In this document: positions 51,168 through 60,587 of the stretch, piece by piece
Numbering within the stretch: position 1 is the first letter of the stretch
Layout: every line of letters starts with the position of its first letter
NCBI RefSeq assembly: GCF_030718205.1
Contig: NZ_JAUZQF010000034.1
Coordinates: 37,153-101,152, forward strand
Length of the DNA: 64,000 bases
Direction of reading: 5' to 3'
DNA from: Nonomuraea turcica
GTDB lineage: Bacteria > Actinomycetota > Actinomycetes > Streptosporangiales > Streptosporangiaceae
Position numbers and translations under genes: made by a program
The notes under the pieces: generated by a model
What the model was told of the DNA's origin: nothing
The model's database searches: none
What the model saw: the letters and a program-made list of their open reading frames with translations, nothing else

Positions 51168-52761
51168 GTATCCATTCACGCCTGCCGTTGAGCTGGGGTC
51201 TGGTTTGGGGTAGACGCGCCGGTTTCTGCTGAATGCAGGGATCTTGGGATGGGTCGTCGTAGTTTGAGCTCGTGCCCGGCCCCCAGGAGCTCAGCCGTGA
51301 GGAGCTGTTGGCTGCTCTGGACGAGCTGCGGGCCGCGGTCGCGGAGCGGGATGCCGTGATCAGGGCGTTGCTGGCTGAGGTCGAGCAGCTGAAGCGGCGT
51401 GCGGGGATGGATTCGTCCAACTCCTCGATGCCGCCGGGTTCGGACGGTCCGGCGTCTCGGGCCAAACGCGCCAAGAAACCGAAGAAGCGCTCGCCCCGGC
51501 CGCGCGGTGGGCAAGCCGGGCACGAGGGGCATGCGCTGGCCTGGCGGAGCGTACCGGACCAGATCACCATCATCGCCCCCGACGCATGCGCCGGGTGCGG
51601 CTCCACGCTGGCTGATCTGGCGGGGAAGGTCGTCGCGCGGGTGCAGATGTTCGACACTCCGCCGGTGAAGCTCCAGGTCACCGAGTACCGGATGGTCAAG
51701 GTGACCTGCCCGGCCTGCCGGGCGACGACCCGGGCGGCCACCCCGGCGCATCTGGCCGGGCCCTGCTGTTACGGCCCGAACGTGCGCGCCGCGACCGCGT
51801 TACTGGCGTGCGCAGGGCATATGAGCATCGAGCGGGCAGCCGACCTGATGGGCGTGCTGCTGGACACCCCGGTCTCCACCGGGTTCACCGGCGGGCTGGT
51901 CAAGCGCGTCGCCGGCCATCTGACCGACTTCGAGACCGCGCTGAAGAAGGCGTTGCGGGCTGCGCCGGTGCTGCACCACGACGAGACCCCCGCCCGCGTC
52001 GCTGCCGACGACGCAGATCGGCTGCTGTATGTCTACACCGCCCGCGCCGGCCGGCTGGTCTGGTTCGGCGCCGCCGACAACCGCGGCCATGACGCCCTGG
52101 ACGGATTCGGCATTCTGCCCGGCTACCGCGGCACCCTGGTCCGCGACGACTATGCCGGCTACGCCAAGTACGACAAAGACCTGGCCGGAGTGCAGCTGTG
52201 TTGCGCGCATCTGCTCAGGTCATTGCGCGGGCTCGGCGAGTTGGATGCCGACGGCAGCCGGGTACAGCGCTGCTGGACCGAGCCGGTCATGAGCGCACTG
52301 ACCGACGCCAAGGCCGCAGTCGCCAAGGCCCGCGCCGAGGGGGCCACCACCGTGGAGGCGGAGGCTCTGGACGGGCTGCGCACCCGCTATGACGAGGCGG
52401 TGGCCTGGGGCATCGCCACCAACGCCCACCGCGACTGGCCCCACGGCCGACATCCCGGCTACCCCCTGGCACGACGGCTGCAGACCCGGGTCACGCAGGT
52501 CTGGCGCTTCACCGTCGACTTCGCCGTGCCCTTCACCAACAACCCCGCCGAACAGCCACAGCGCATGGTCAAACTGCAGATGAAGATAGGCGGCTGCTGG
52601 CGCAGCGTGCGCACCGCCGCCCGCTACTGCCTGATCCGCTCCTACCTCGGCACCGCCCGCAACCACGGCATCCACCCACTCGATGCCCTCCGCGATGCTC
52701 TGGCCGGAAACCCCTGGATGCCACCACAAACGCCTGATCACTCACAGGCGTGAATGGATAC
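51168..52761 (+). mobile_element. IS66-family insertion, copy 1, with 8-bp target duplication
   Basis: Inverted ends GTATCCATTCACGCCTG (from 51168 and, inverted, to 52761). Flanked by the direct repeat CGGGGATG at 51160-51167 and 52762-52769. Inserted into orfB of the IS3-family element. The clean duplication indicates a recent event. Confidence 0.9.
51272..52753 (+). CDS. IS66-family transposase (TnpC-like), copy 1
   Basis: 493 aa. N-terminal coiled coil (VAERDAVIRALLAEVEQLKR), basic linker (RAKRAKKPKKRSPRPRGGQ), zinc finger (CAGCGSTL, CPACRATT) and the IS66 DDE domain with LHHDETPARV, LVRDDYAGYAKYD and TNNPAEQPQRMVKLQMKIGG. No TnpA/TnpB helper genes, as in single-ORF IS66 relatives. The stop lies in the right inverted end. 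About 90% similar by eye to copy 2. Confidence 0.93.
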   Translation: MPGPQELSREELLAALDELRAAVAERDAVIRALLAEVEQLKRRAGMDSSNSSMPPGSDGPASRAKRAKKPKKRSPRPRGGQAGHEGHALAWRSVPDQITIIAPDACAGCGSTLADLAGKVVARVQMFDTPPVKLQVTEYRMVKVTCPACRATTRAATPAHLAGPCCYGPNVRAATALLACAGHMSIERAADLMGVLLDTPVSTGFTGGLVKRVAGHLTDFETALKKALRAAPVLHHDETPARVAADDADRLLYVYTARAGRLVWFGAADNRGHDALDGFGILPGYRGTLVRDDYAGYAKYDKDLAGVQLCCAHLLRSLRGLGELDADGSRVQRCWTEPVMSALTDAKAAVAKARAEGATTVEAEALDGLRTRYDEAVAWGIATNAHRDWPHGRHPGYPLARRLQTRVTQVWRFTVDFAVPFTNNPAEQPQRMVKLQMKIGGCWRSVRTAARYCLIRSYLGTARNHGIHPLDALRDALAGNPWMPPQTPDHSQA

Positions 52762-53520
52762 CGGGGATGGTCTTGGGCGGGTGGGTGGCCTGACGGCGCC
52801 GATCCGGCCGACCTCGTCGTGCCGGCGCAGGATCCGGTACATCGTTGATTCCGAGGCCAGGTAGAGGCCCTCATCCAGCAGGGAGAAGTACGCCGTCGCC
52901 GGGGAGGCGTCGGCGAACCGCTCGTTCAGCACTGCGCGGACGTGGTCGCGCTCGGCCTGCGACAGTGCGGACGGGTGCGGCTTTCGGGGCGTGACGGGCC
53001 GGACCGGGGCGGGGCTCTGGCGGTTCTTGCGATACCAGGTGGCCTGCGATACCCCGACCGCCGCGCATGCGTTGCGACGCCCGAGCAGCGGGGCCAGTTC
53101 GGTGATTGCCTCAGCCTGGGCCCTCTGGATGACCCCGGTCACTGCTCGCCCCGATCCGGCGGGGTCTCGCTGCTGGTGGCGAGCTGATCCAGCAACGCGA
53201 AGAGCTTTCCCTGCACCTCGATCACCTGGCGGGTCTTGCCGAGCTCGGCGCGTAGCCGCTCGACCTCCGCCTGCAGCGCGTCGATCTTCTTGTCCCGCGG
53301 GTCGGCCTTCGGCCGGCCGGCCGGGCGGGCCAGCGCCTCGGCGGCGCCATGGTCCCGCGCGGTCCGCCAACTGGAGATCAGTGAGGAGTACAGGCCTTCC
53401 CGGCGCATCAACGCGCCCTTGCCGGCCTTGTCCAGCCGGTCGTACTCCTCCAGGATCCGGGCCTTATAGGCGGCGGTGTAGCGGCGAGCACCGGCTCGCT
53501 CGCGTACGGAACTGGACCCG

Positions 53521-54305
53521 GTGATCGCGGCGGCGATCCGGTCGATGTATCACAGCAAGCGGCAGCCGCCACTACCCGTCAGGGTCCGGGACGAACTGGG
53601 CGAACTGTTCGGCGACGCCGAGTTCGCCGAAGCGTTTGGGAGCAAGGCCAGGCCGGGCTGGTCACCGGGCCGGCTGGCGTTAATCACCGTGTTGCAGTGG
53701 GTGGAGGGTCTTACCGGCCGGCAGGCCGCCGAGACCGTGCGAGCGGACTTGAGCTGGAAGTATGCCTTGGGGCTGGCGTTGGATGATCCCGGTTTCGATG
53801 CGAGTGTGCTGAGTGAGTTCCGGACTCGGGTGGTCGCCCACGGCATGGAGGAGAGGGTTCTGGACCCGCTGCTGGCCAAGCTCGCCGGCACCCTGCACCA
53901 GCGCGACACCGAGGCGATCGTAGTCAAGTTCAGCGGCGAGATCTGCCGGCCGTGTCCGGTTCGCTCCTTGTGCACCTCGGCCAAGAAGGGCGGACGCCAG
54001 CTCACCATCCGCCCCCCTTCAACAAGCCCCTGACCAGGCCCGTGTCGATCAGACCAGCAAGGACTGGCAGGACAAATACAAGCTCCGCGCCGGAGTCGAA
54101 GGCACCATACGCCAGGCCGTCACGGTCACCGGTGTTCGCCGGGCCCGCTACCGGGGACTGGCGAAGGTCCACTTCGAACACGTCTTCTCCACCGTGGCGC
54201 TCAACCCACCGCCTGGACGCCTGGTGGAACGGGCACCCGATCGACCGGACCCGCACCGGCCACCTCGCCCGCCTCGAACTCGCAGAACTCGCCCTCGCGG
54301 CCTGA
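53521..54305 (+). pseudogene. IS1182-family transposase, internally deleted and frameshifted
   Basis: N-terminal part PVRVRDELGELFGDAEFAEA, LALITVLQWVEGLTGRQAAE and SVLSEFRTRVVAHGMEERVL joins directly to the C-terminal AIVVKFSGEICRPCPVRSLC. After a frameshift near 54025 come GVEGTIRQAVTVTGVRRARY (restored frame) and LDAWWNGHPIDRTRTGHLAR. The middle third with two catalytic residues is missing. Confidence 0.8.
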
Positions 54306-54348
54306 GACGAGTTAGCCAGCAGCGTCTTGACGCAGCCCCTATTCCTCC

Positions 54349-54720
54349 TCAGCGGCCTTCTCCAACACCTCCACAAGCTCGAGATCGAGGGCCATCCCAG
54401 CGGCGTGGTGGTGGGCACGGGCCGTGATGGAGTCCACGCTGACCAGACCCAGGTCCGCGCCCGCGGGCAGAGGCCTCAGCTATCACGGACTCCATCAGGC
54501 GCTGGAAAACACCCGTCATCGCCCACGACCGGAACCTGTCGTAGACGGTGGACCACAGCCCGTACTCCTCGGGCAGATCCCGCCACGGGCTGCCGGTGCG
54601 AAACCGCCACATCACCGCGTTGAACTGCCGCCGCAGATCCGGGATCGGGCCCCGCTCACCCAAAGGCAGGTGAGGCTCGATTAAGGACCACTCGTCGTCG
54701 GTGAGATCGCCACGCGCCAT
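54349..54720 (-). pseudogene. IS5-family transposase, N-terminal fragment
   Basis: MARGDLTDDEWSLIEPHLPL, DLRRQFNAVMWRFRTGSPWR and YGLWSTVYDRFRSWAMTGVF are the DUF4096 start of actinobacterial IS5 transposases. A shift near 54470 leads to DLGLVSVDSITARAHHHAAG. The rest of the DDE domain is missing. Confidence 0.8.
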
Positions 54721-55201
54721 GGCGATGGCTTACCAGGGTCGGAGGCTACCGTGCAGGAGAATCCGCAACCTCGTGATCTCAACTCCGTACAGGCCCTATT
54801 CGGCTGGGCCAACATCGCCGCCGCCACCGACCACTACCGCAGCCACCCCGCCGAAGGTCTTCAGCTACTCGGTTTCACAACATGAGAACGCTTTGGCCCT
54901 GCTCGTCACCCGCTAGCGCCGTACGTCAACACGCCGTCACGGTCCGTGACATAGCGTGATCAACCACGTACTATAAAGCCCTCCGACCCGGGAATTTCGC
55001 AGAGGGTCATCAATGTTCCGGGAAAGCGAATGATGCGTCGATAAGGCGAGACTGGCAGTATCATGCAATTGCTGGCGGCGTCAGCTCTAGCGTTTCCCAT
55101 ACGTATGTTGCGGCACGCTAGATTTCATGCTCGATACAAGCTCAGAGCTCACGTATCATGTCTTGAATTATAGAAGAATTCGAATAGAGGGACGTTGCTC
55201 C
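54721..55201. other. Intergenic region before the epimerase gene
   Basis: No gene recognised. 54950-55200 is AT-richer and should hold the promoter of the epimerase gene. A short frame from 54749 (VQENPQPRDLNSVQALFGWA) may be insertion-sequence debris. Confidence 0.4.
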
Positions 55202-56245
55202 ATGAACCTCGTGGAAGCCAATGCAAATAACAATATCGGCGCGGCGGCGCCAGAACGACGAGTAGTAGTGACTGGAGCCGCGGGATTTATCGGCTCCCAC
55301 CTTGCGCAAGAACTGCTCGATCTCCGTTATTGTGTCGTGGGAATCGATGACTGCTCGGGCCATTCCAAGGCTGTCGCGGAAAGAAATCTGAAGCCGAATC
55401 AGAATAACGAGCGTTTCACGCTGGTACGTGGCGATCTCACGGAAATTTCCTTGGAGGCATGGCTTCAAGGGGCCGACACTGTGTTTCATTTGGCCGCACG
55501 GCCCGGTGTCCGCGGCTCCTGGGGTAAGGACTTTGCTAGCTACATGAGCAACAACATCCTGGCAACCCATCTTCTGATGGAGGCGGCTGTCCGGTCGGGT
55601 GTCCGGCGTGTTGTTGTGTCGTCTTCTTCCAGCGTCTATGGCGGCGCGTCCAGCGGACCAGTTGGCGAGAAAGAGTTGCCTTGCCCACTATCTCCCTATG
55701 GCGTAACAAAGCTCGCCGCGGAGCAGTTGGCACTCGCTCACGCGTGGCGATCGAATTCCCGAACAACGGTTGTGGCCCTTCGCTATTTCACCGTATATGG
55801 CCCCCGTCAGCGCGACGACATGCTGATCAGTCGACTGATCACTGCGGCGTTGACCGGGATGCCGATCACAATTCTCGGTGATGGGCGGCAGCGTCGCGAC
55901 TTCACTTTCATCCAGGATGCCGTCCGAGCCAACGTGATGGCCATGAATGCTGACGTCGAGGCTGAGGTGGTGAACATCGGAACTGGTCTCACCACGCCGG
56001 TCCTTGATGTGGCCGACATGATCGGTGAGATCGCTGGGCAGCCAGTTCTCCTTGAGTTCGGGCAAGAGCAAGCTGGTGATGTGCGGGATACTCATGCCGA
56101 CGTTTCCCTGGCCAAGGCAAAGATCGGGTATCGGCCAATCGTCGATTTGCGAAGCGGACTGAAGACGCAGTTCGAGTGGGCTCGCACCAATATGGCAGTC
56201 GGCACTCCGACAGGGCTGAAGGTATCCATTCAGGCCCGTCGTTGA
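55202..56245 (+). CDS. NAD-dependent sugar-nucleotide epimerase 3, C-terminus formed by an IS66 end
   Basis: 347 aa from ATG at 55202 (GAGGG upstream). Rossmann TGAAGFIGSHLAQELL, SSSSVYGG with YGVTK, LRYFTVYGPRQRDDMLISRL and GDGRQRRDFTFIQDAV. Similar to UDP-glucose or UDP-glucuronate 4-epimerases. The last eight residues (VSIQARR and stop) come from the inverted end of the IS66 copy starting at 56222, so the natural C-terminus has been replaced. The catalytic core is complete. Orphaned from the main polysaccharide operon by mobile elements. Confidence 0.85.
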   Translation: MNLVEANANNNIGAAAPERRVVVTGAAGFIGSHLAQELLDLRYCVVGIDDCSGHSKAVAERNLKPNQNNERFTLVRGDLTEISLEAWLQGADTVFHLAARPGVRGSWGKDFASYMSNNILATHLLMEAAVRSGVRRVVVSSSSSVYGGASSGPVGEKELPCPLSPYGVTKLAAEQLALAHAWRSNSRTTVVALRYFTVYGPRQRDDMLISRLITAALTGMPITILGDGRQRRDFTFIQDAVRANVMAMNADVEAEVVNIGTGLTTPVLDVADMIGEIAGQPVLLEFGQEQAGDVRDTHADVSLAKAKIGYRPIVDLRSGLKTQFEWARTNMAVGTPTGLKVSIQARR

Positions 56246-57796
56246 TCGTGCCGGGTTTGGGGTAGACGCGCCGGTTTCCGGATGAGTCGGGGTGTTGCGG
56301 GGCTGTGTTCGTAGTTTGAGAGGGTGTCCTCCACTGGTGACCCCGATGCCCTCAGCCGTGAGGAGTTGCTGGCCGCGTTAGCCGAGCGGGACGCGGTGAT
56401 CGCGGCGCTGCTGGCCGAGATCGAGCAGCTGAAGCGGCGGGTGGGGATGGATTCGTCGAACTCCTCGATGCCGCCGGGTTCGGACGGTCCGGCGGCGCGG
56501 GCCAAGCGCGCCAAGAAGCCCAAGAAGCGCTCGCCCCGTCCGCGCGGTGGACAGCCGGGGCATGACGGCCACGCCCTGGCCTGGCGGACCACCCCAGACC
56601 AGGTCACCATAGTCTGCCCGCCCCACTGTGCCGGGTGTGGCCACACGCTGGCCGACCTGGAGGGCAAGGTTGGTGCGCGGGTGCAGGTGTTCGACACTCC
56701 GCCGGTGAAGCTCCAGGTCACCGAGTACCGGATGGTCCAGGTCGCGTGCCCGGCCTGTCGCCGGACGACCCGGGCGGCCACCCCGGCGGGGCTGGCCGGG
56801 CCGTGCTGTTACGGCCCGAACGCCCGCGCCGCGACCGCGTTGCTGGCGTGCGCCGGGCATATGAGCATCAGCCGGGCCGCCGACCTGATGGGCGTGCTGC
56901 TGGACGCGCCCGTTTCCACCGGGTTCACCGGCGGCCTGGTCAAGCGCGTCGCCTCGCGGCTGGCCAGCTTCGAGACCGCGCTCAAGGAGCGGTTGCGTGC
57001 CGCCCCGGTGCTGCATCACGACGAGACTCCGGCCCGCGTCGCCGCCGACGATCAGCTGCTGTATGTCTACACCGCCCGCGCCGGTCGGCTGGTCTGGTTC
57101 GGCGCCGCCGACAACCGCGGTCATGACGCCCTCGATGGGTTCGGGATCTTGCCCGGCTATCGGGGCACGCTGGTCCGCGACGACTACGCCGGCTACGCCA
57201 AGTACGACAAACACCTGGCCGGAGTACAGCTGTGTTGCGCGCATCTGCTCAGATCGTTGCGCGGCATCGGAGAACTGGATCCCGACGGCAGCCGCGTGCA
57301 GCGCTGCTGGACCGAGCCGGTCATGAGCGCACTGACCGACGCCAAGGCCGCGGTCGCCAAGGCCCGCGCCGAAGGCGCCACCGCCGTTGAGGCAGAGGTT
57401 CTCAACGGGCTGCGCACCCGCTATGACGAGGCGGTGGCCTGGGGCATCGCCACCAACACCCACCGCGACTGGCCCAGAGGCCGACATCCCGGCTACACCC
57501 TGGCACGACGGCTGCAGACCCGCGCCGCGCAGGTCTGGCGCTTCACCGTCGACTTCGCCGTGCCCTTCACCAACAACCCCTGCGAGCAGCCACAGCGCAT
57601 GGTCAAACTCCACATGAAGATCGGCGGCTGCTGGCGCAGCGTGCGCACCGCCGCCCGCTACTGCCTCATCCGCTCCTACCTCGGCACCGCCCGCAACCAC
57701 GGCATCCATCCCCTCGACGCCCTCCGCGACGCGCTCGCCGGGAATCCCTGGATGCCGCCACAAACCGCCTGATTAATCACAGGCCTGAATGGATAC
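56222..57796 (+). mobile_element. IS66-family insertion, copy 2, without target duplication
   Basis: Inverted ends GTATCCATTCAGGCC (from 56222; inverted to 57796). The 8 bases outside the ends differ (GGCTGAAG and ACCTCATC), so one flank has been lost by rearrangement. Encloses a complete transposase gene. Confidence 0.85.
56324..57772 (+). CDS. IS66-family transposase (TnpC-like), copy 2
   Basis: 482 aa, same architecture as copy 1: coiled coil (VIAALLAEIEQLKRRVGMDS), CAGCGHTL and CPACRRTT zinc finger, LHHDETPARV, LVRDDYAGYAKYD and TNNPCEQPQRMVKLHMKIGG. Frame intact. Differs from copy 1 by scattered substitutions and two short in-frame gaps, so they are independent insertions of related elements. 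Confidence 0.93.
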   Translation: MSSTGDPDALSREELLAALAERDAVIAALLAEIEQLKRRVGMDSSNSSMPPGSDGPAARAKRAKKPKKRSPRPRGGQPGHDGHALAWRTTPDQVTIVCPPHCAGCGHTLADLEGKVGARVQVFDTPPVKLQVTEYRMVQVACPACRRTTRAATPAGLAGPCCYGPNARAATALLACAGHMSISRAADLMGVLLDAPVSTGFTGGLVKRVASRLASFETALKERLRAAPVLHHDETPARVAADDQLLYVYTARAGRLVWFGAADNRGHDALDGFGILPGYRGTLVRDDYAGYAKYDKHLAGVQLCCAHLLRSLRGIGELDPDGSRVQRCWTEPVMSALTDAKAAVAKARAEGATAVEAEVLNGLRTRYDEAVAWGIATNTHRDWPRGRHPGYTLARRLQTRAAQVWRFTVDFAVPFTNNPCEQPQRMVKLHMKIGGCWRSVRTAARYCLIRSYLGTARNHGIHPLDALRDALAGNPWMPPQTA

Positions 57797-58175
57797 ACCT
57801 CATCGACTTACGGTGGCGCCGGATCACCCCGGCGACGTAGTTCAGAGTCTGATGCGACAAATCGACGGCGGCACGATAAAACAGCACCGGAAGCTCCTGG
57901 TTGCGACGGTGTGGGTTGTGGTGATCAACCCGTCTACCAGGAGCTTCTTCATGTCACCGGCTGAACACCGGCATCGCGATCACGCTGTGACCAGGGCACC
58001 CGTCGGGGAGGTTGGAAAAGGTTCCTTCTACAGTCGGCGCAGGCTTCATTCCGCAAATAGGTCCGGACTCCACTTGAGGCCCACAACGAGTACTGAGCCG
58101 GCAGCTCGCATCGTGAAGTGATCATCACGAAGCTGTCCGGAGGACGCGGGGCACCTCAAGTCGCAATATCGGTCA
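57797..58175. other. Intergenic region with a 58-base hairpin
   Basis: No gene supported. GAAGCTCCTGGT (57890-57901) pairs with ACCAGGAGCTTC (57936-57947), and the loop holds two inner stems (GACGG/CCGTC and GGGTT/AACCC). It may be the abutted ends of a lost insertion sequence or a terminator for the gene at 58176 on the other strand. Confidence 0.45.
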
Positions 58176-60062
58176 TCAGAAGATGGCGTTGCTGGACACC
58201 GCATGCGCTCGGTGCCAAAGCTCGAACTGCAGCAACGCCCATATCCGAACACTATGATCATCCCCGCGCATGTGCCGCTGGAGCAATGCCCGGACCGCAG
58301 ATGGCCGGAACAGGCCTCTGCTGCGAGCCGTGTCATCCGTGAGCATGTCATAGACCAGATCTCGCAGCTCACAGCGCAGCCAGGCAGCAAGCGGCACGCC
58401 AAAGCCCTGCTTGGGGTAGCGCAGCAGTTGTTGAGGTAGCCACGGCGCCACTGCCCGTTTGAGCAGTAGTTTCGTCTGTCCATTACAAACATGGAGGGAG
58501 CTGGGAATCGTAGCCGCCCATTCCATCAGGTAATGGTCCAGGAAGGGCGAGCGGGCCTCCAATGAGTTAGCCATTGTCGTTATATCGACTTTGACTAGTA
58601 GATCACCCGGAAGATACGTGAGAGTATCGATATCCAAGACTCGGGCGAGATCTGTTCTTGCTGAGGACTTTCGAAAGAGCTCCTCAAACAAATGATAGCT
58701 GTCCACCCCAGCCAATAGGTCACGGAGGGAGTCGCTGTAGATCGCGGCTCTCTGTTCCGGCGTAAAATAGGACATCAGCCGGGCGTATCGTTCCGATGGA
58801 GGTGCAGCGACAAAGGTCATCAGTCGGCCTAGCTTGCGCAGCAAGGAACCGGAAGCGCTCCGCTCGCTCATGAGCACTCCACTGCGATTGAACACCGTCG
58901 CCAGTCTGCGCGGTATAACAGGAATCCTGCGGGCTTGGTTCATCAGCGCGTAGCGCTCATAGCCACCGAAGGACTCGTCTCCGCCGTCTCCGTTGAGCGC
59001 GACCGTGACATGCTGTCGACTCAGCTGAGCCACATAGAAGCTAGGAATCGCGGAGGAATCGGCGAACGGTTCATCGAAATGCCACGCCATGCGGGGCAAG
59101 ATATCGAGCAGATTGGTGGTCACGACCAACTCATGGTGATCGGTGGAATACCGCTCAGCAACCATTCGCGCTTTGTGGCGTTCGTCGTATCGACTGTTCT
59201 CGAAGCCGATGCAGAATGTCTTTATCGGGGCGCTGCTCTGCATGGCCATGGCCGCCACAACAGCGGAGGAGTCGATCCCCCCTGATAGGAATGCGCCGAT
59301 GGGGCGCTCACTCACCATGCGGACCCGAGTCGCGTCGAGGAGCAGCTCGCGCAGCTGCTGTTCCTCCGCCCGCTGGTCCCGCACGGACCGCTGTCTGCGG
59401 TCCAGCTCCCAGTAGCGGTTCACCGTGACCTCACCGCGTTCCCAGACGAGCACGTGAGCGGGAGGAAGTTTGTACACATTCCGGTAAATGGACCATGGGG
59501 CAGGAATGTATTGGTAGGTCAGATACTGATCCAGAGCGACCGGGTCGATCTCGCGTCTCATGTCCGCATCCTGCGCGAGAGCCTTCAACTCAGACCCGAA
59601 CCAGATCGAGGAGTGGTCGGAGCGCCAATAGAGCGGTTTCTTGCCCACGCGATCTCGGGCTAGAACCAGGCGTTGGCGCTCTCGGTCCCAGATTGCGAAG
59701 GCGAACATTCCGCGGAGCCGCTCAGCTAGATCTACACCAAACTCCTCGTAAAGGTGCACGAGACATTCAGAGTCTCCGGCGGTGCGGAGGTGGTGCCCTT
59801 TGGCGAGCAAGGCGTTGCGTAGTTCGTCAAAATTGTATATTTCTCCGTTGAAGACACCCACGATCCGATTGTCTTCGCTGTAGACGGGTTGTGCACCTGT
59901 TGCCACATCGATGATGGCTAGTCGGCGCATACCGAGTGCCGCATGTTGGTCGCTGTAAAAACCGTCGTCGTCAGGTCCCCGGTGGACTAGCACCTTACAC
60001 ATGCGGCGAACGAGTTCGAGGTCCGCGTGCACCATCGAGGCCATTCCGGCTATCCCACACAT
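58176..60062 (-). CDS. asnB: Glutamine-hydrolysing asparagine synthase-like amidotransferase
   Basis: 628 aa. Class II glutaminase domain with Cys2 (MCGIAGMAS), VHRGPDDDGFYSD and GVFNGEIYNFDELRNAL, then the synthetase domain with PP-loop FLSGGIDSSAVVAAM, HFDEPFADSSAIPSFYVAQL and NGDGGDESFGGYERY. It converts aspartate or, in polysaccharide loci, amidates a sugar carboxylate, with glutamine as nitrogen donor. Location among sugar genes favours the second role, but this is inference. ATG at 60062 opens the frame; no partner overlaps. Confidence 0.92.
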   Translation of the reverse strand: MCGIAGMASMVHADLELVRRMCKVLVHRGPDDDGFYSDQHAALGMRRLAIIDVATGAQPVYSEDNRIVGVFNGEIYNFDELRNALLAKGHHLRTAGDSECLVHLYEEFGVDLAERLRGMFAFAIWDRERQRLVLARDRVGKKPLYWRSDHSSIWFGSELKALAQDADMRREIDPVALDQYLTYQYIPAPWSIYRNVYKLPPAHVLVWERGEVTVNRYWELDRRQRSVRDQRAEEQQLRELLLDATRVRMVSERPIGAFLSGGIDSSAVVAAMAMQSSAPIKTFCIGFENSRYDERHKARMVAERYSTDHHELVVTTNLLDILPRMAWHFDEPFADSSAIPSFYVAQLSRQHVTVALNGDGGDESFGGYERYALMNQARRIPVIPRRLATVFNRSGVLMSERSASGSLLRKLGRLMTFVAAPPSERYARLMSYFTPEQRAAIYSDSLRDLLAGVDSYHLFEELFRKSSARTDLARVLDIDTLTYLPGDLLVKVDITTMANSLEARSPFLDHYLMEWAATIPSSLHVCNGQTKLLLKRAVAPWLPQQLLRYPKQGFGVPLAAWLRCELRDLVYDMLTDDTARSRGLFRPSAVRALLQRHMRGDDHSVRIWALLQFELWHRAHAVSSNAIF

Positions 60063-60102
60063 CGATCATCCAAGAGTCCGTGATAGAGATTGAAATGCTG
60101 AT

Positions 60103-60408
60103 TTACCACAAACGTCGTGTCGAGCCCTCGACACCCGCCGTGCTTATCTTGTTTGTTGGCATGCCCTTGACCATCCGCGAATCCTCGGCGACGACCGCCG
60201 CATTGGCCACAACGTGTTCGATCATGCAGGTCGTCGCCTTCTCCAGCACGTGCACACGCCGCAGCTTTCCTGTCTGTTTGCTCAACCCCCGGCGTTCTGC
60301 AACAATGACCGCATCTCGGGCCATCAAGGCGGCAGGAGCAGCGAGAAGGTAACCCTCAAAGAGAAAGACGTGCACCACTTGGTGCCCGTGAACAAACCGA
60401 TCGTTAAG
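60103..60408 (-). pseudogene. GT4 glycosyltransferase fragment
   Basis: Minus-strand reading HQVVHVFLFEGYLLAAPAAL, ARDAVIVAERRGLSKQ and EHVVANAAVVAEDSR matches the middle of GT-B glycosyltransferases (HxxLxxA.. vVaeRR .. vvaNSxaVaed). Donor-binding half and start are missing, and the tail loses the NKI..xNGVD motif. A decayed member of the polysaccharide locus. Confidence 0.5.
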
Positions 60409-60587
60409 GCGACTGGTGCGAGCTGGATCGGGAGAGGCGCCGCCCCATGAGAATGACCATCGACCACAACACCATGGCTTCGTGATGCTCTGACTAGTGA
60501 CACAACGCATCAGCATGCGCCCACACGTTTCTCCAGCTCAGACCACGTGTTCATGTGCTCTCTTCAGACACCGCTGCGGAACGCAGG

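Larger units (their letters stand above)
50479..53524 (-). mobile_element. IS3-family element, split by IS66 and 5'-truncated
   Basis: orfA remains at 53139 to about 53520 (YTAAYKARILEEYDRLDKAG, IDALQAEVERLRAELGKTRQ leucine-zipper part). orfB begins at GTG 53142 in a GTGA overlap with orfA (RRNACAAVGVSQATWYRKN, ALSQAERDHVRAVLNERFAD) and is cut at 52762. It resumes at 51167 with APNRVWAWDITKLRGP, IDIYSRYVVGWMI (DDE rve core), then a frameshift near 51010 and LHADRGSSMKSKTVAELLID, YNHQHYHSGIGYHHP. The 5' end of orfA is lost at the IS1182-type relic. Confidence 0.85.

Noticed and set aside
56378..57763. 461-codon open frame opposite the IS66 transposase
   Set aside because: Same antisense pattern occurs at copy 1; transposase motifs are on the plus strand.
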